Source of the DNA: Nocardioides sp. 503
GTDB taxonomy: Bacteria; Actinomycetota; Actinomycetes; Propionibacteriales; Nocardioidaceae
DNA length: 64,000 nucleotides
Direction: 5' to 3'
Assembly (NCBI RefSeq): GCF_004522095.1
Contig: NZ_SPUI01000002.1
Location: forward strand, 806,001 to 870,000
Below are positions 53,403-61,154 of the stretch, piece after piece (the stretch's first letter is position 1; every line of letters starts with the position of its first letter). Under the pieces are notes generated by a model. That model had not been told where the DNA came from, ran no database searches, and worked only from the letters and a program-made list of their open reading frames with translations. Both the position numbers and the translations under genes were made by a program.

Positions 53403-54874
53403 GCGAGACCGCCACGCAGCTGCGGACCCCGCCGGCGCGGCTGCTCGTCGACGGCGCGCTGGTCGCGGCGTCGGACGCCGCGACGTACCCGATCCTCAAC
53501 CCCGCCACGGGCCAGGTGATCGGGCACGCGCCGGACGCGACCGCCGAGGACGTCGACGCCGCGATCGCGGCTGCCCGGCGCGCCTTCGACGAGTCCGGCT
53601 GGTCGACCGACGTGGCGCTGCGGGTGCGCTGCCTGCGCCAGCTGCACCAGGCGCTCCTGGACCACGCCGACGACTTCCGCGCGCTCACCACCGCCGAGGT
53701 CGGCATGCCCGGCTTCATGATGGGCGCCGCCGGCTTCGACGTGCCCGTCGAGGGCCTGGCCTGGGTGACCGACCTGCTGGAGTCCTACGAGTTCGAGACC
53801 GACCTGGGCGTCGCGAAGCCGATGGGCATCGCCTCGCGCCGCACCGTGCGGCGCGAGCCGGTCGGCGTCGTCGCGGCGATCACGCCGTGGAACGTCCCGA
53901 CCCAGATCAACCTGGCCAAGGTCGGGCCGGCGCTGGCGGCCGGCTGCACGGTCGTGCTGAAGCCGGCTCCCGACACCCCCTGGGTGGCGTGCGAGCTGGG
54001 CCGGCTCGTGGCCGAGCACACCGACATCCCGGGCGGCGTCTTCAACGTCGTCACCCCGCGCTCCAACGAGGTCGCCGCGGTGCTGTCGACCGACCCCCGC
54101 GTCGACATGGTGTCGTTCACCGGCTCCACCGCGACCGGCCGCGCGATCATGGCCGCGGCCGCGCCGACGCTGAAGAAGGTGTTCCTCGAGCTCGGCGGCA
54201 AGTCGGCGGCCATCGCCCTCGACGACGCCGACGTGGCGGCCGTCGCCGGCGCCACGGCGTTCACCGCCTGCATCCACGCGGGCCAGGGCTGCGCGATCAC
54301 GACGCGCCTGATCGTGCCGCGCGAGCGCTACGACGAGGCGGTGCAGGTCGCGGCCGCGACGATGGAGTCGATCGGCGCCAAGGACCCGGCCGACCCCGGC
54401 GCGATCTGCGGCCCGGTCATCTCCCAGGTGCAGCGCGACCGCGTCGAGGGCTACCTCAGGCTCGCCGTCGAGGAGGGCGGCACGTTCGCCACCGGAGGTC
54501 ACGTCATCGACCAGGACGGCTTCTGGGTCGAGCCCACGGTCGTCGCCGGCCTCGGCAACGACTCCACGCTGGCCCAGGAGGAGATCTTCGGCCCGGTGCT
54601 CGTGGTCATCCCGCACGACGGCGACGACGACGCCGTACGCCTCGCCAACGACTCGCCCTACGGGCTCTCTGGCTCGGTCGACTCCGGATCGCTGGAGCGC
54701 GCCAAGGCCGTCGCCGCCCGCATCCGCACCGGGACGCTCTCGGTCAACGGCGGAGTGTGGTTCAGCCCCGACGCGCCGTTCGGCGGCTACAAGCAGTCCG
54801 GCATCGGCCGCGAGATGGGCGTCGCCGGCTTCGAGGAGTACCTCGAGACCAAAACGATCGCTGAGCCGGCCTAG
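53399..54874 (+). CDS. Aldehyde dehydrogenase (AldA-like)
   Basis: 491 residues. Catalytic residues are Cys298 in HAGQGCAIT, Glu264 in FLELGGKSA and Asn165 in TPWN; FTGSTATGR binds NAD(P). It oxidises an aldehyde to the acid. Length and context match M. tuberculosis aldA (Rv0768, about 489 residues). In this window it is on the same strand as the P450 genes, whereas in M. tuberculosis, as I recall, aldA is divergent from them. It is followed by a REPIN-like pair before the next gene. Confidence 0.93.
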   Translation: MSETATQLRTPPARLLVDGALVAASDAATYPILNPATGQVIGHAPDATAEDVDAAIAAARRAFDESGWSTDVALRVRCLRQLHQALLDHADDFRALTTAEVGMPGFMMGAAGFDVPVEGLAWVTDLLESYEFETDLGVAKPMGIASRRTVRREPVGVVAAITPWNVPTQINLAKVGPALAAGCTVVLKPAPDTPWVACELGRLVAEHTDIPGGVFNVVTPRSNEVAAVLSTDPRVDMVSFTGSTATGRAIMAAAAPTLKKVFLELGGKSAAIALDDADVAAVAGATAFTACIHAGQGCAITTRLIVPRERYDEAVQVAAATMESIGAKDPADPGAICGPVISQVQRDRVEGYLRLAVEEGGTFATGGHVIDQDGFWVEPTVVAGLGNDSTLAQEEIFGPVLVVIPHDGDDDAVRLANDSPYGLSGSVDSGSLERAKAVAARIRTGTLSVNGGVWFSPDAPFGGYKQSGIGREMGVAGFEEYLETKTIAEPA

Positions 54875-54882
54875 GGGCCGGT

Positions 54883-54969
54883 GGTTGAGGAAGGCGCGCT
54901 AGCGCCTGTCTCGAAACCAATCGAACTTCAGCAGGTCTCGAGACGGTTGCCAGCGCAACCTCCTCGACC
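54883..54969. repeat. REPIN-like inverted pair inside the P450 cluster
   Basis: Forward unit 54883-54918 (inner stem AGGCGC/GCGCCT) and inverted unit 54934-54969 (inner stem GGTTGC/GCAACC) with a 15-base spacer. Both have the same orientation and stem types as the pairs at 6.8 kb. It occupies most of the 116-base gap between aldA-like and the SDR gene. Confidence 0.85.
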
Positions 54970-54990
54970 AACGACGGAGAGGCACACAGC

Positions 54991-55743
54991 ATGAGTGAGC
55001 GTTTCAAGGACAAGGTCGTCATCGTGACGGGCGCGGCGCAGGGCATCGGCGAGGCGTACGCGAAGGCGCTCGCCGCCGAAGGTGCCGCGGTCGTGGTGGC
55101 CGACGTCAACGACGAGGCGGGCGAGAGGGTCGCGGCCGGCATCAACGAGAGCGGCGGCCGGGCGATCTTCGTGCACACCGACGTCTCGTCGGCGGAGTCG
55201 GCGAGTGCCATGGCCGAGCGCACGGTCGCCGAGCTCGGCGGGATCGACGGGCTGGTCAACAACGCCGCCATCTACGGGACGATGCAGTTCGACCTGCTGA
55301 TCACGGTCGACTGGGACTACTACAAGAGGTTCATGTCGGTGAACATGGACGGCGTCCTCGTCGTCACCCGCGCGGTCTGGAAGCACATGCAGGCCCGCGG
55401 TGGTGGCTCCATCGTCAACCAGAGCTCGACGGCGGCCTACCTCTACTCCGGTTTCTACGGGCTGGCCAAGACCGGGGTCAACGGGCTGACGCAGCAGCTG
55501 GCCCACGAGGTGGGCGGGATGGGCATCCGGGTCAACGCGATCGCGCCCGGCCCCACGGACACCGAGGCGACGCGCACGCAGGCAGGCGACGCCGCCAAGG
55601 ACCTGGTCAAGGGCCTGGCGCTGAAGCGGATGGGCCAGCCCGAGGACATGGTGGGCGCCTGCCTGTTCCTGCTGTCCGACGAGTCGTCGTGGGTCACCGG
55701 CCAGATCATCGCCGTCGACGGCGGACAGACCTTCCGGCCATGA
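54991..55743 (+). CDS. SDR family oxidoreductase (Rv0769-like)
   Basis: 250 residues, classical SDR: TGAAQGIGEAYAKALAAEG (TGAAQGIG near residue 13), NNAAIYG, the catalytic Ser and YSGFYGLAKTG with the Tyr/Lys pair, and the C-terminal VTGQIIAVDGGQTFRP. It is the first gene of the second half of the cluster; GAGAGG lies 8 bases before the ATG, so it can be translated independently. It overlaps the next gene by 4 bases. Confidence 0.92.
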   Translation: MSERFKDKVVIVTGAAQGIGEAYAKALAAEGAAVVVADVNDEAGERVAAGINESGGRAIFVHTDVSSAESASAMAERTVAELGGIDGLVNNAAIYGTMQFDLLITVDWDYYKRFMSVNMDGVLVVTRAVWKHMQARGGGSIVNQSSTAAYLYSGFYGLAKTGVNGLTQQLAHEVGGMGIRVNAIAPGPTDTEATRTQAGDAAKDLVKGLALKRMGQPEDMVGACLFLLSDESSWVTGQIIAVDGGQTFRP

Positions 55744-56606
55744 CGCGCCTCGCGGTCGGGTTCGTCGGGCTCGGCAACATCGGCCGGCCGATGGCCCTGC
55801 GGCTGACGTCGCAGGCCGAGGAGCGGCAGCTCGACGTCCACGTCTTCGACGTCGCGGCCGAGCCGGTGGCGGAGCTGGTCGCAGCCGGGGCGAGCGCGGC
55901 GGGCAGCGTCGCCGAGCTGGCGGCGCGCGTCGACGTGCTGTGCGTGATGGTCCGCGACGACGACCAGGTGCGCGAGGTCCTGGGGGCGGCGCTGGGCGTC
56001 GCCGGCGAGCGGCTGACGGTCGTCATCCACTCCACCGTCGCCCCCACGACACCCGGCGAGCTGGCCGACACCGCGGCCCGGCACGGCGTCAAGGTCGTCG
56101 ACGCCCCCGTCAGCGGCGGCGCGATGGGCGCCGCCGACGGCACCCTGGCGATCCTGGTCGGTGGCAGCGACGAGGCCTTCGCCGCCTGCCGTCCGGCGCT
56201 CGACGCCATGGGCAGCAAGGTCGTGCACGCCGGCCCGGTCGGCTCCGGCACCCGCTTCAAGCTCGCCCGCAACCTGATGCACTTCGTGGCGTTCACCGCC
56301 GCCACCGAGGCCCAGCGCCTCGCCGAGGCGGCCGGGCTCGACCTCAAGGCGCTCGGCGACGTCGTGCGCCACACCGATGCGATCACCGGCGGGCCCGGCG
56401 CGATCATGCACCGCGCGACGACGGCGCCGCTGGCCGAGGACGACTTCTGGTTCGGGGTCTTCTCGCACGTCCGCGCGCTCGGGGAGAAGGACCTACGCTT
56501 CGCCACGGAGCTCGCCGACCAGCTCGGGGTCGACGTGCCCCTCGCCCGTCTCGCCCTCGACCGCCTCGGCCCCGGCCTGGGCCTTCCAGAGAAGGACCCG
56601 TCATGA
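55740..56606 (+). CDS. 3-hydroxyisobutyrate-dehydrogenase-like NAD(P)-dependent oxidoreductase
   Basis: 288 residues. The N-terminal Rossmann domain has GFVGLGNIGRPMA; the substrate loop APVSGGAMGAADGTLAI and the catalytic Lys in GTRFKLARNLMHF are conserved for beta-hydroxyacid dehydrogenases. The real substrate is unknown. It overlaps both neighbours by 4 bases. In M. tuberculosis the family member Rv0770 occupies the same place in the aldA group. Confidence 0.9.
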   Translation: MTRLAVGFVGLGNIGRPMALRLTSQAEERQLDVHVFDVAAEPVAELVAAGASAAGSVAELAARVDVLCVMVRDDDQVREVLGAALGVAGERLTVVIHSTVAPTTPGELADTAARHGVKVVDAPVSGGAMGAADGTLAILVGGSDEAFAACRPALDAMGSKVVHAGPVGSGTRFKLARNLMHFVAFTAATEAQRLAEAAGLDLKALGDVVRHTDAITGGPGAIMHRATTAPLAEDDFWFGVFSHVRALGEKDLRFATELADQLGVDVPLARLALDRLGPGLGLPEKDPS

Positions 56607-57016
56607 GCGGCAAGTTCGACGACCTCCCCGAGACGCGGCGACGTGGCCTGGAGAGGATGGAGGCCGTCTACGGCTTCGACATGACCGACGGTCAGGGCGA
56701 CTTCTTCGCCTACACCGCCGACCACCTCTTCGCCGAGATCTGGAACCGCCCCGGCCTCTCCGACCGCGACCGCCGGCTGCTCCTGATCGGCCTGCTCGCG
56801 GGCAACGGCGGCGCCGACGTCCTCGACATCCAGATCCCGGCCGCCTACGCCAACGGCGAGCTCGACGAGACCGCGCTGCGCGAGATCGTGATCTTCCTGT
56901 GCCACTACGCCGGCTGGCCCAACGGCGCCCGGGTCAACGCCGTCGTCGAGAAGACCATCGCCAAGGCCCGGCGAGCAGCCGACAAGGCCGCACAGTCGGC
57001 GGAGGAGCCGTCATGA
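56603..57016 (+). CDS. Carboxymuconolactone decarboxylase family protein
   Basis: 137 residues, an all-helical AhpD/CMD-like protein. The RRLLLIGLLAGNGGADVLDIQI segment (core RRLLLIGLLAG) and the Cys/His in IFLCHYAGWPNG define the family. The usual redox CxxC is absent; only one cysteine is seen, so a lactonase or decarboxylase-like role is likelier than peroxidase. It overlaps its neighbours by 4 bases. It matches the Rv0771 position. Confidence 0.86.
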   Translation: MSGKFDDLPETRRRGLERMEAVYGFDMTDGQGDFFAYTADHLFAEIWNRPGLSDRDRRLLLIGLLAGNGGADVLDIQIPAAYANGELDETALREIVIFLCHYAGWPNGARVNAVVEKTIAKARRAADKAAQSAEEPS

Positions 57017-58362
57017 GCGACCGCGCCACCCTCGCCGCGCTGCCGGCCGGCGACGCGGGCATCGCCTCCGCGCGACCCGGCCCCGACCTGGCGGCCGCCG
57101 GCTACTCCGAGACCGAGCACACCGCCTCCGGCACGGCCGTCTCCTACGTCGCCGACGACCTGCCCACCGACGGGCACTGGTCGCTGCGCGAGGCTGACCG
57201 GGCGCCGTACGTCACGCGGGTCGTCGTCCGCCGACCGACCGCGGCTGCGGCGAGCGGCACGCTGGTCGTCGAGTGGCTCAACGTCAGCAGCGGCAACGAC
57301 GCCGCCCCCGGCTGGACGTTCTTCGGCGAGGAGGTGGTGCGCCGCGGGCACGCCTACGCCGCGGTCTCAGCCCAGTACGTCGGCGTCGAGGGCGGGGTGA
57401 CCTCGGTGGCGGTGGGCGACCTCGGCAGCCCGGGCCTGCGCGGTCGCGACGCCGAGCGCTACGCCGCGCTCACGCACCCCGGTGACGCCTTCGCCTACGA
57501 CGTCTTCACCCAGGTGGCGCGCGCCGTCGCCGACGAGGTCGGCGCCACGTGCGTGCTGGCCACGGGGGAGTCGCAGTCGGCGTTCGCGCTGACGTCGTAC
57601 GTCGACGGAGTGCAGCCGCTCGCCGGCCTCTTCGACGGGCTCCTGGTCCACAGCCGCGGGGGAGCGACCCTCCCGCTCGGCAGCGCCGGGGTCGGGCTCC
57701 CCATGGTCGACGTGGTCACCGGCGCCCCGACGCGGCTGCGCACGGACCTGGACGTCCCCGTGCTCGTCGTGCAGACCGAGACCGACCTCTTCGGCCGCCT
57801 CGGCTTCCTGCCGGCCCGCCAGCCCGACCACGACCGGCTGCGCACCTGGGAGATCGCCGGGTCCGCGCACGCCGACAAGCACGTGATCGGCGACTTCGAG
57901 GACTTCCTCGGCTGCCCGACCCCGGTCAACCGGGGCCAGCAGGTCTTCGTCGTCCGCGCCGCCCTGCACCACCTGGAGCGCTGGGCGCGCGGCGGTGAGG
58001 CGCCGCCGGCCGCGGAGCCGCTGGCCGTCGAGGGCGACGCCTTCGTGCTCGACGAGGTCGGCAACGTCCGCGGCGGGGTCCGCACCCCCGTGGTCGACGC
58101 TCCGGTCGAGCGGCTCTCCGGGGGCACCGAGCCCGGTGCCTCGGTGATCTGCCAGCTCTTCGGCAGCACCGCGCCCCTGCCTCCCGAGCAGGTCGCCGGT
58201 CTCTGGCGCGATCGCGACCTTTACCTCGCGTCCTACGCCGAGGCCGCGGACCGTGCGGTCGCCGCGGGCTTCGTCCTGGCCGACGACCGCGCCGAGATGC
58301 TCGCCGACGCGCGGCCGGAGCGGGTCGACGACGGGCATGCCGCGACGCGTCCGGGGTACTGA
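57013..58362 (+). CDS. Alpha/beta hydrolase domain-containing protein
   Basis: 449 residues. The nucleophile elbow is GESQSA (Ser about residue 187), the acid probably the Asp in VLVVQTETDLFGRL, and the catalytic His in IAGSAHADKHVIG. It resembles the large alpha/beta-hydrolase domain family found near sterol- and terpenoid-degradation genes; ester or lactone cleavage is likely. It is the last gene of the cluster and is followed by a nested inverted repeat. Confidence 0.85.
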   Translation: MSDRATLAALPAGDAGIASARPGPDLAAAGYSETEHTASGTAVSYVADDLPTDGHWSLREADRAPYVTRVVVRRPTAAAASGTLVVEWLNVSSGNDAAPGWTFFGEEVVRRGHAYAAVSAQYVGVEGGVTSVAVGDLGSPGLRGRDAERYAALTHPGDAFAYDVFTQVARAVADEVGATCVLATGESQSAFALTSYVDGVQPLAGLFDGLLVHSRGGATLPLGSAGVGLPMVDVVTGAPTRLRTDLDVPVLVVQTETDLFGRLGFLPARQPDHDRLRTWEIAGSAHADKHVIGDFEDFLGCPTPVNRGQQVFVVRAALHHLERWARGGEAPPAAEPLAVEGDAFVLDEVGNVRGGVRTPVVDAPVERLSGGTEPGASVICQLFGSTAPLPPEQVAGLWRDRDLYLASYAEAADRAVAAGFVLADDRAEMLADARPERVDDGHAATRPGY

Positions 58363-58370
58363 CGCCGGCA

Positions 58371-58458
58371 GTTTCACCAAGGTATGTCGATGAAGCGTCA
58401 CTTCCCTCGGTGTGCAACCCGAGGGAAGTGACACCTTCCCTGCATACCTTGGGGAAAC
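58371..58458. terminator. Nested inverted repeat between convergent genes
   Basis: Outer arms GTTTCACCAAGGTATG (58371-58386) and CATACCTTGGGGAAAC (58443-58458) pair with one mismatch. An inner perfect stem GTCACTTCCCTCGG (58397-58410) and CCGAGGGAAGTGAC (58419-58432) surrounds an 8-base loop. It is well placed as a bidirectional terminator, but the elaborate outer arms also suit a mobile palindromic element. Confidence 0.8.
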
Positions 58459-58470
58459 GTCACCGGCCGG

Positions 58471-59517
58471 CTACGCCTCCACGTCGAGCACGACGACGGT
58501 GTAGTTGTCGGGAGCTCCGGCCGCCTCGACCGCGGCTGCCACGCCGTCGGCGACCACTTCGACGTCGTCCACGCGGCCGAGCAGCGCGGCCAGCGCGTCC
58601 GGCTCGAGCACGGAGTGCACGCCGTCGGTGGTGAGCACCAGCCGGTCGCCCGCTCGTGCGTCGGTCGCGAGCAGGTCGGCCTCGACCGCGACGCCCGGCG
58701 CGAGCGCCCGGTTGAGCAGGGCTCGGTGCTCGTGCGAGCGGGCCTCGTCCTCGGTCAGCCGGCCCTCCTCGACCAGCGCCTGCGCGAAGGTGTGGTCGCG
58801 GGTGAGCGTCTCGAGCTCGCCGTCGCGGACGCGGTGCACGCGGGCGTCGCCGACGTGCGCCACATGCGCGCGGTCCCCGACCAGCCACAGGGCGGTGAGC
58901 GTCGTGCCGTCCCCTGACTCGCCTACCTCGGTGACCCGGTCGGCCGCGCGGGCGACGGCCGCCTTGAGGGCGGCCGTCGGCCCCCCGTCGTACGGCGTGC
59001 GCTCCAGGTCGGCGGTGGCCGCGACCGCCACCGCGGCGATGCTCGGCGAGGAGCCGAACCCGTCGGCGACGGCGACGAGCCGGGTGCCGGTGTGGACCGC
59101 GTCGAGCTGGGCGGTGCGGGCGCCCTGGCCGTGCCGGACGGCCGGGCGGGCGTGGGCGTGGTGCGTGGGGGTGGTGGACATGGGGTGCTCCTTCGGCTCG
59201 AGCTCGTCGACGAGGGCGGCGACGACCGCACGCCGGGAGGCGTGGTCGGCGTCGAGCTGGGACCAGTACGCCGAGACCATCGACGCGCGGGTGTCCGGGC
59301 TCGCCGCGCAGACCTCGCGGATCCGGGCCAGCGGCATGCCGACGAGCCGGAGCCGCGCGACCAGGCGGGCCTGGTCCAGCTGCTCGGGCGCGTAGCGGCG
59401 GTAGCCGGTCCACGGGTCCACCTCGGCCGGCCGGAGCAGGCCGAGGTCGTCGTACAGCCGCAGCGCCTTGGCGCTCAGGCCGGACGCGCGACCGAAGTCG
59501 CCGATGGTCAGGTGCAC
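58471..59517 (-). CDS. MerR-type regulator fused to a PP2C serine/threonine phosphatase
   Basis: 348 residues. The N-terminal MerR helix-turn-helix (about 3-70) reads LTIGDFGRASGLSAKALRLY (winged HTH) then GYRRYAPEQLDQARLVARL. After a linker (about 105-125), the PP2C domain has VAVADGFGSSP, HVGDARVHRVRDG, LTTDGVHS and DNYTVVVL, the metal-binding aspartates of the family. The GTG at 59517 is supported by GAGG 8 bases upstream. A Met at 59181 with its own AAGGAG could start the phosphatase alone. The cognate kinase and operator are unknown. Confidence 0.85.
   Translation of the reverse strand: MHLTIGDFGRASGLSAKALRLYDDLGLLRPAEVDPWTGYRRYAPEQLDQARLVARLRLVGMPLARIREVCAASPDTRASMVSAYWSQLDADHASRRAVVAALVDELEPKEHPMSTTPTHHAHARPAVRHGQGARTAQLDAVHTGTRLVAVADGFGSSPSIAAVAVAATADLERTPYDGGPTAALKAAVARAADRVTEVGESGDGTTLTALWLVGDRAHVAHVGDARVHRVRDGELETLTRDHTFAQALVEEGRLTEDEARSHEHRALLNRALAPGVAVEADLLATDARAGDRLVLTTDGVHSVLEPDALAALLGRVDDVEVVADGVAAAVEAAGAPDNYTVVVLDVEA
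59182..59193 (-). promoter_or_regulatory. Internal ribosome binding site in the MerR-PP2C gene
   Basis: On the minus strand AAGGAG is followed by 6 bases and an in-frame ATG (start at 59181). This would give a free 236-residue PP2C protein from the same reading frame. Confidence 0.5.
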
Positions 59518-59607
59518 AGCGTCATCCTCGTCCCCGGTGAGGGTCACCGGTCCCACGAGGCTGCGCCCTGCCCCTGGGTCAAGGTCCAGCCCTCCGCACA
59601 GGGGCTC

Positions 59608-60219
59608 TCAGGCGGTGGCGGCGACCGGCTGCGTCGCCTCGAGGACGGCCGCGGTCACGGCGCCGCGGATCACCTGGGCGAAGACGGTGTCGAGCTCGTC
59701 GACGCCGCCGAAGTAGCCGCTCACCTCCAGCGACACGAAGCCGTGCAGCGCCGAGAAGATGGCCATCCCGGTCTGCAGGATGCGCTCCTCGGGCAGCCCG
59801 GTCGAGCGCACCATCACCGAGAGCGCCTCGATGGTCCCGGCGGCGGCGCCGAAGAACGCCTCCCGGTCCAGCGGGGCGCGGGTCATGGCGGCGTAGCGGT
59901 GCGGGTAGGCGCGGGCGAAGTCCCTCAGCGCGCCGCTCAGCACCCGCAGGCCGTCGGCGCCGGCGTGGCCCATGGCGGCCGAGCGCACCTGCGTGCCCAG
60001 CAGCTGCATGGCGCGCACCTGGATCGTGGCGCGCAGGTCCTCGAGGTTGGCGACGTGGTTGTAGAGCGAGGAGACGCGGGTCTCGAGCTCGCCCGCGAGC
60101 AAGGTCATGGTGAGGGCGTCGTAGCCGTCGCGGTCCACGAGCGCCTCGGCCGCACGGAGGACGGTCTCGTGGTCGAGGCGCGGCCGGCGGCCGCGAGGGG
60201 AGGCGGGGGAGGACGCCAC
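59608..60219 (-). CDS. TetR/AcrR family transcriptional regulator
   Basis: 203 residues. The DNA-binding domain (about 15-60) has HETVLRAAEALVDRDGYDALTMTLLAGEL in part (TMTLLAGELETRVSSLYNHV with the recognition helix). The C-terminal region with ALHGFVSLEVSGYFGG is of the WHG type. Target genes and ligand are unknown; AACCGGTT (60236-60243) is a short palindrome just upstream. The GTG start at 60219 has GAGGAG about 5 bases before it. Confidence 0.88.
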   Translation of the reverse strand: MASSPASPRGRRPRLDHETVLRAAEALVDRDGYDALTMTLLAGELETRVSSLYNHVANLEDLRATIQVRAMQLLGTQVRSAAMGHAGADGLRVLSGALRDFARAYPHRYAAMTRAPLDREAFFGAAAGTIEALSVMVRSTGLPEERILQTGMAIFSALHGFVSLEVSGYFGGVDELDTVFAQVIRGAVTAAVLEATQPVAATA

Positions 60220-60290
60220 GCTCGCTCCTCTCGTGAACCGGTTTCGTCCGGGAGTGAATGACTATAGCGAGCAGGGTCGGAGCGCCTCGC

Positions 60291-61076
60291 TCACCAGCCC
60301 GCGGGCAGCGAGGTGAAGTCGGGCTCCCGGCCCTCGGCGAACGCCGCCAGCGCCTCCAGGTTGGCCGGTCCGCCCATGAGCTCGGCGAAGGCGGCGTTCT
60401 CCCGGTCGCGCGCCGCGCGGATGCCGGCCCGCAGTGGTTCGGTCATCGTGCGCTTGACCGCCACGAGCGAGGAGATCGGACGCGCCGCCAGCACCTCGGC
60501 GTGCCGCCGCGCCTCCGCGAGCAGGTCTCCGGGCTCGCACACCCGCCAGACCAGCCCCATCTCCAGCGCCTGCGCGGCGTCGACCCACTCGGCCGACAGC
60601 AGCATCCAGGCCGCGTCCTGCCGGCCCACGAGTAGGGGGAGCAGGTACGACGAGGCGGCCTCGGGCGCGACGCCCAGGCTGGTGAAGGGGCACTTGAGTC
60701 GCGCCGTGCTGGACATGAACGCCAGGTCGGCGTAGCCGAGGACGGTCGCGCCGATCCCGAGGCCGACCCCGTTGACCGCGCAGACCAGCGGCTTGGGGAA
60801 GTCGACCAGCGCGTCGAGGAGCCCGAGGAAGCCGTGCCGGCCCGGCACGAAGGCCGGGTCGGTCGCTCGCGCGTGCATCTCCAGCAGGTCGGTGCCGGCG
60901 CTGAAGGCGCGCCCGTTGCCGGTGAGCAGCACGACGGCGACGTCCGGGTCGGCCGCGGCCGCGATCAGCGCGTCCGCCGTGGCGTCGTAGAGCGCCTCGT
61001 TGAAGGCGTTGAGCGCCTCGGGGCGGTCCAGGGTGAGGGTGCGCACGCGGTGGGAGTCGGCGATCTGCAGCGTCAT
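60291..61076 (-). CDS. Enoyl-CoA hydratase/isomerase family protein
   Basis: 261 residues of the crotonase fold. The oxyanion-hole region has AVNGVGLGIGATVLGYADLAF (core VNGVGLGIGATV), after GRAFSAGTDLLEM, and the late FTSLGVAPEAASSYLLP. It hydrates an enoyl-CoA in a beta-oxidation-like pathway; the catalytic glutamates are not obvious, so isomerase or other crotonase activity is possible. TACGCT lies 6 bases before the ATG, and a perfect KstR-like palindrome lies 20 bases upstream. Confidence 0.9.
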   Translation of the reverse strand: MTLQIADSHRVRTLTLDRPEALNAFNEALYDATADALIAAAADPDVAVVLLTGNGRAFSAGTDLLEMHARATDPAFVPGRHGFLGLLDALVDFPKPLVCAVNGVGLGIGATVLGYADLAFMSSTARLKCPFTSLGVAPEAASSYLLPLLVGRQDAAWMLLSAEWVDAAQALEMGLVWRVCEPGDLLAEARRHAEVLAARPISSLVAVKRTMTEPLRAGIRAARDRENAAFAELMGGPANLEALAAFAEGREPDFTSLPAGW

Positions 61077-61082
61077 GGCGGC

Positions 61083-61088
61083 AGCGTA
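61083..61088 (-). promoter_or_regulatory. Candidate -10 of a leaderless promoter (enoyl-CoA hydratase)
   Basis: On the minus strand TACGCT is followed by 6 bases and the ATG at 61076. Confidence 0.5.
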
Positions 61089-61096
61089 CCCAGAAC

Positions 61097-61110
61097 TAGA
61101 ACGCGTTCTA
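61097..61110. promoter_or_regulatory. KstR-like operator upstream of the enoyl-CoA hydratase
   Basis: TAGAACGCGTTCTA is a perfect 14-base palindrome and matches TnnAACnnGTTnnA, the pattern recognised by KstR, the repressor of sterol-degradation genes in mycobacteria and rhodococci. It lies between the hydratase and the divergent glycosylase gene. Confidence 0.65.
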
Positions 61111-61142
61111 CGTCGCCCGCGTCCGCTGTCGGCCCGGCCGAT

Positions 61143-61148
61143 TAGTCT
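61143..61148 (+). promoter_or_regulatory. Candidate -10 of a leaderless promoter (DNA glycosylase)
   Basis: TAGTCT is followed by 6 bases and the ATG at 61155. Confidence 0.5.
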
Positions 61149-61154
61149 CGGGGC

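Noticed and set aside
59551..59582. MerR-type promoter for the MerR-PP2C gene (TTGACC on the minus strand)
   Set aside because: No acceptable -10 lies 17-19 bases downstream and the dyad is poor.
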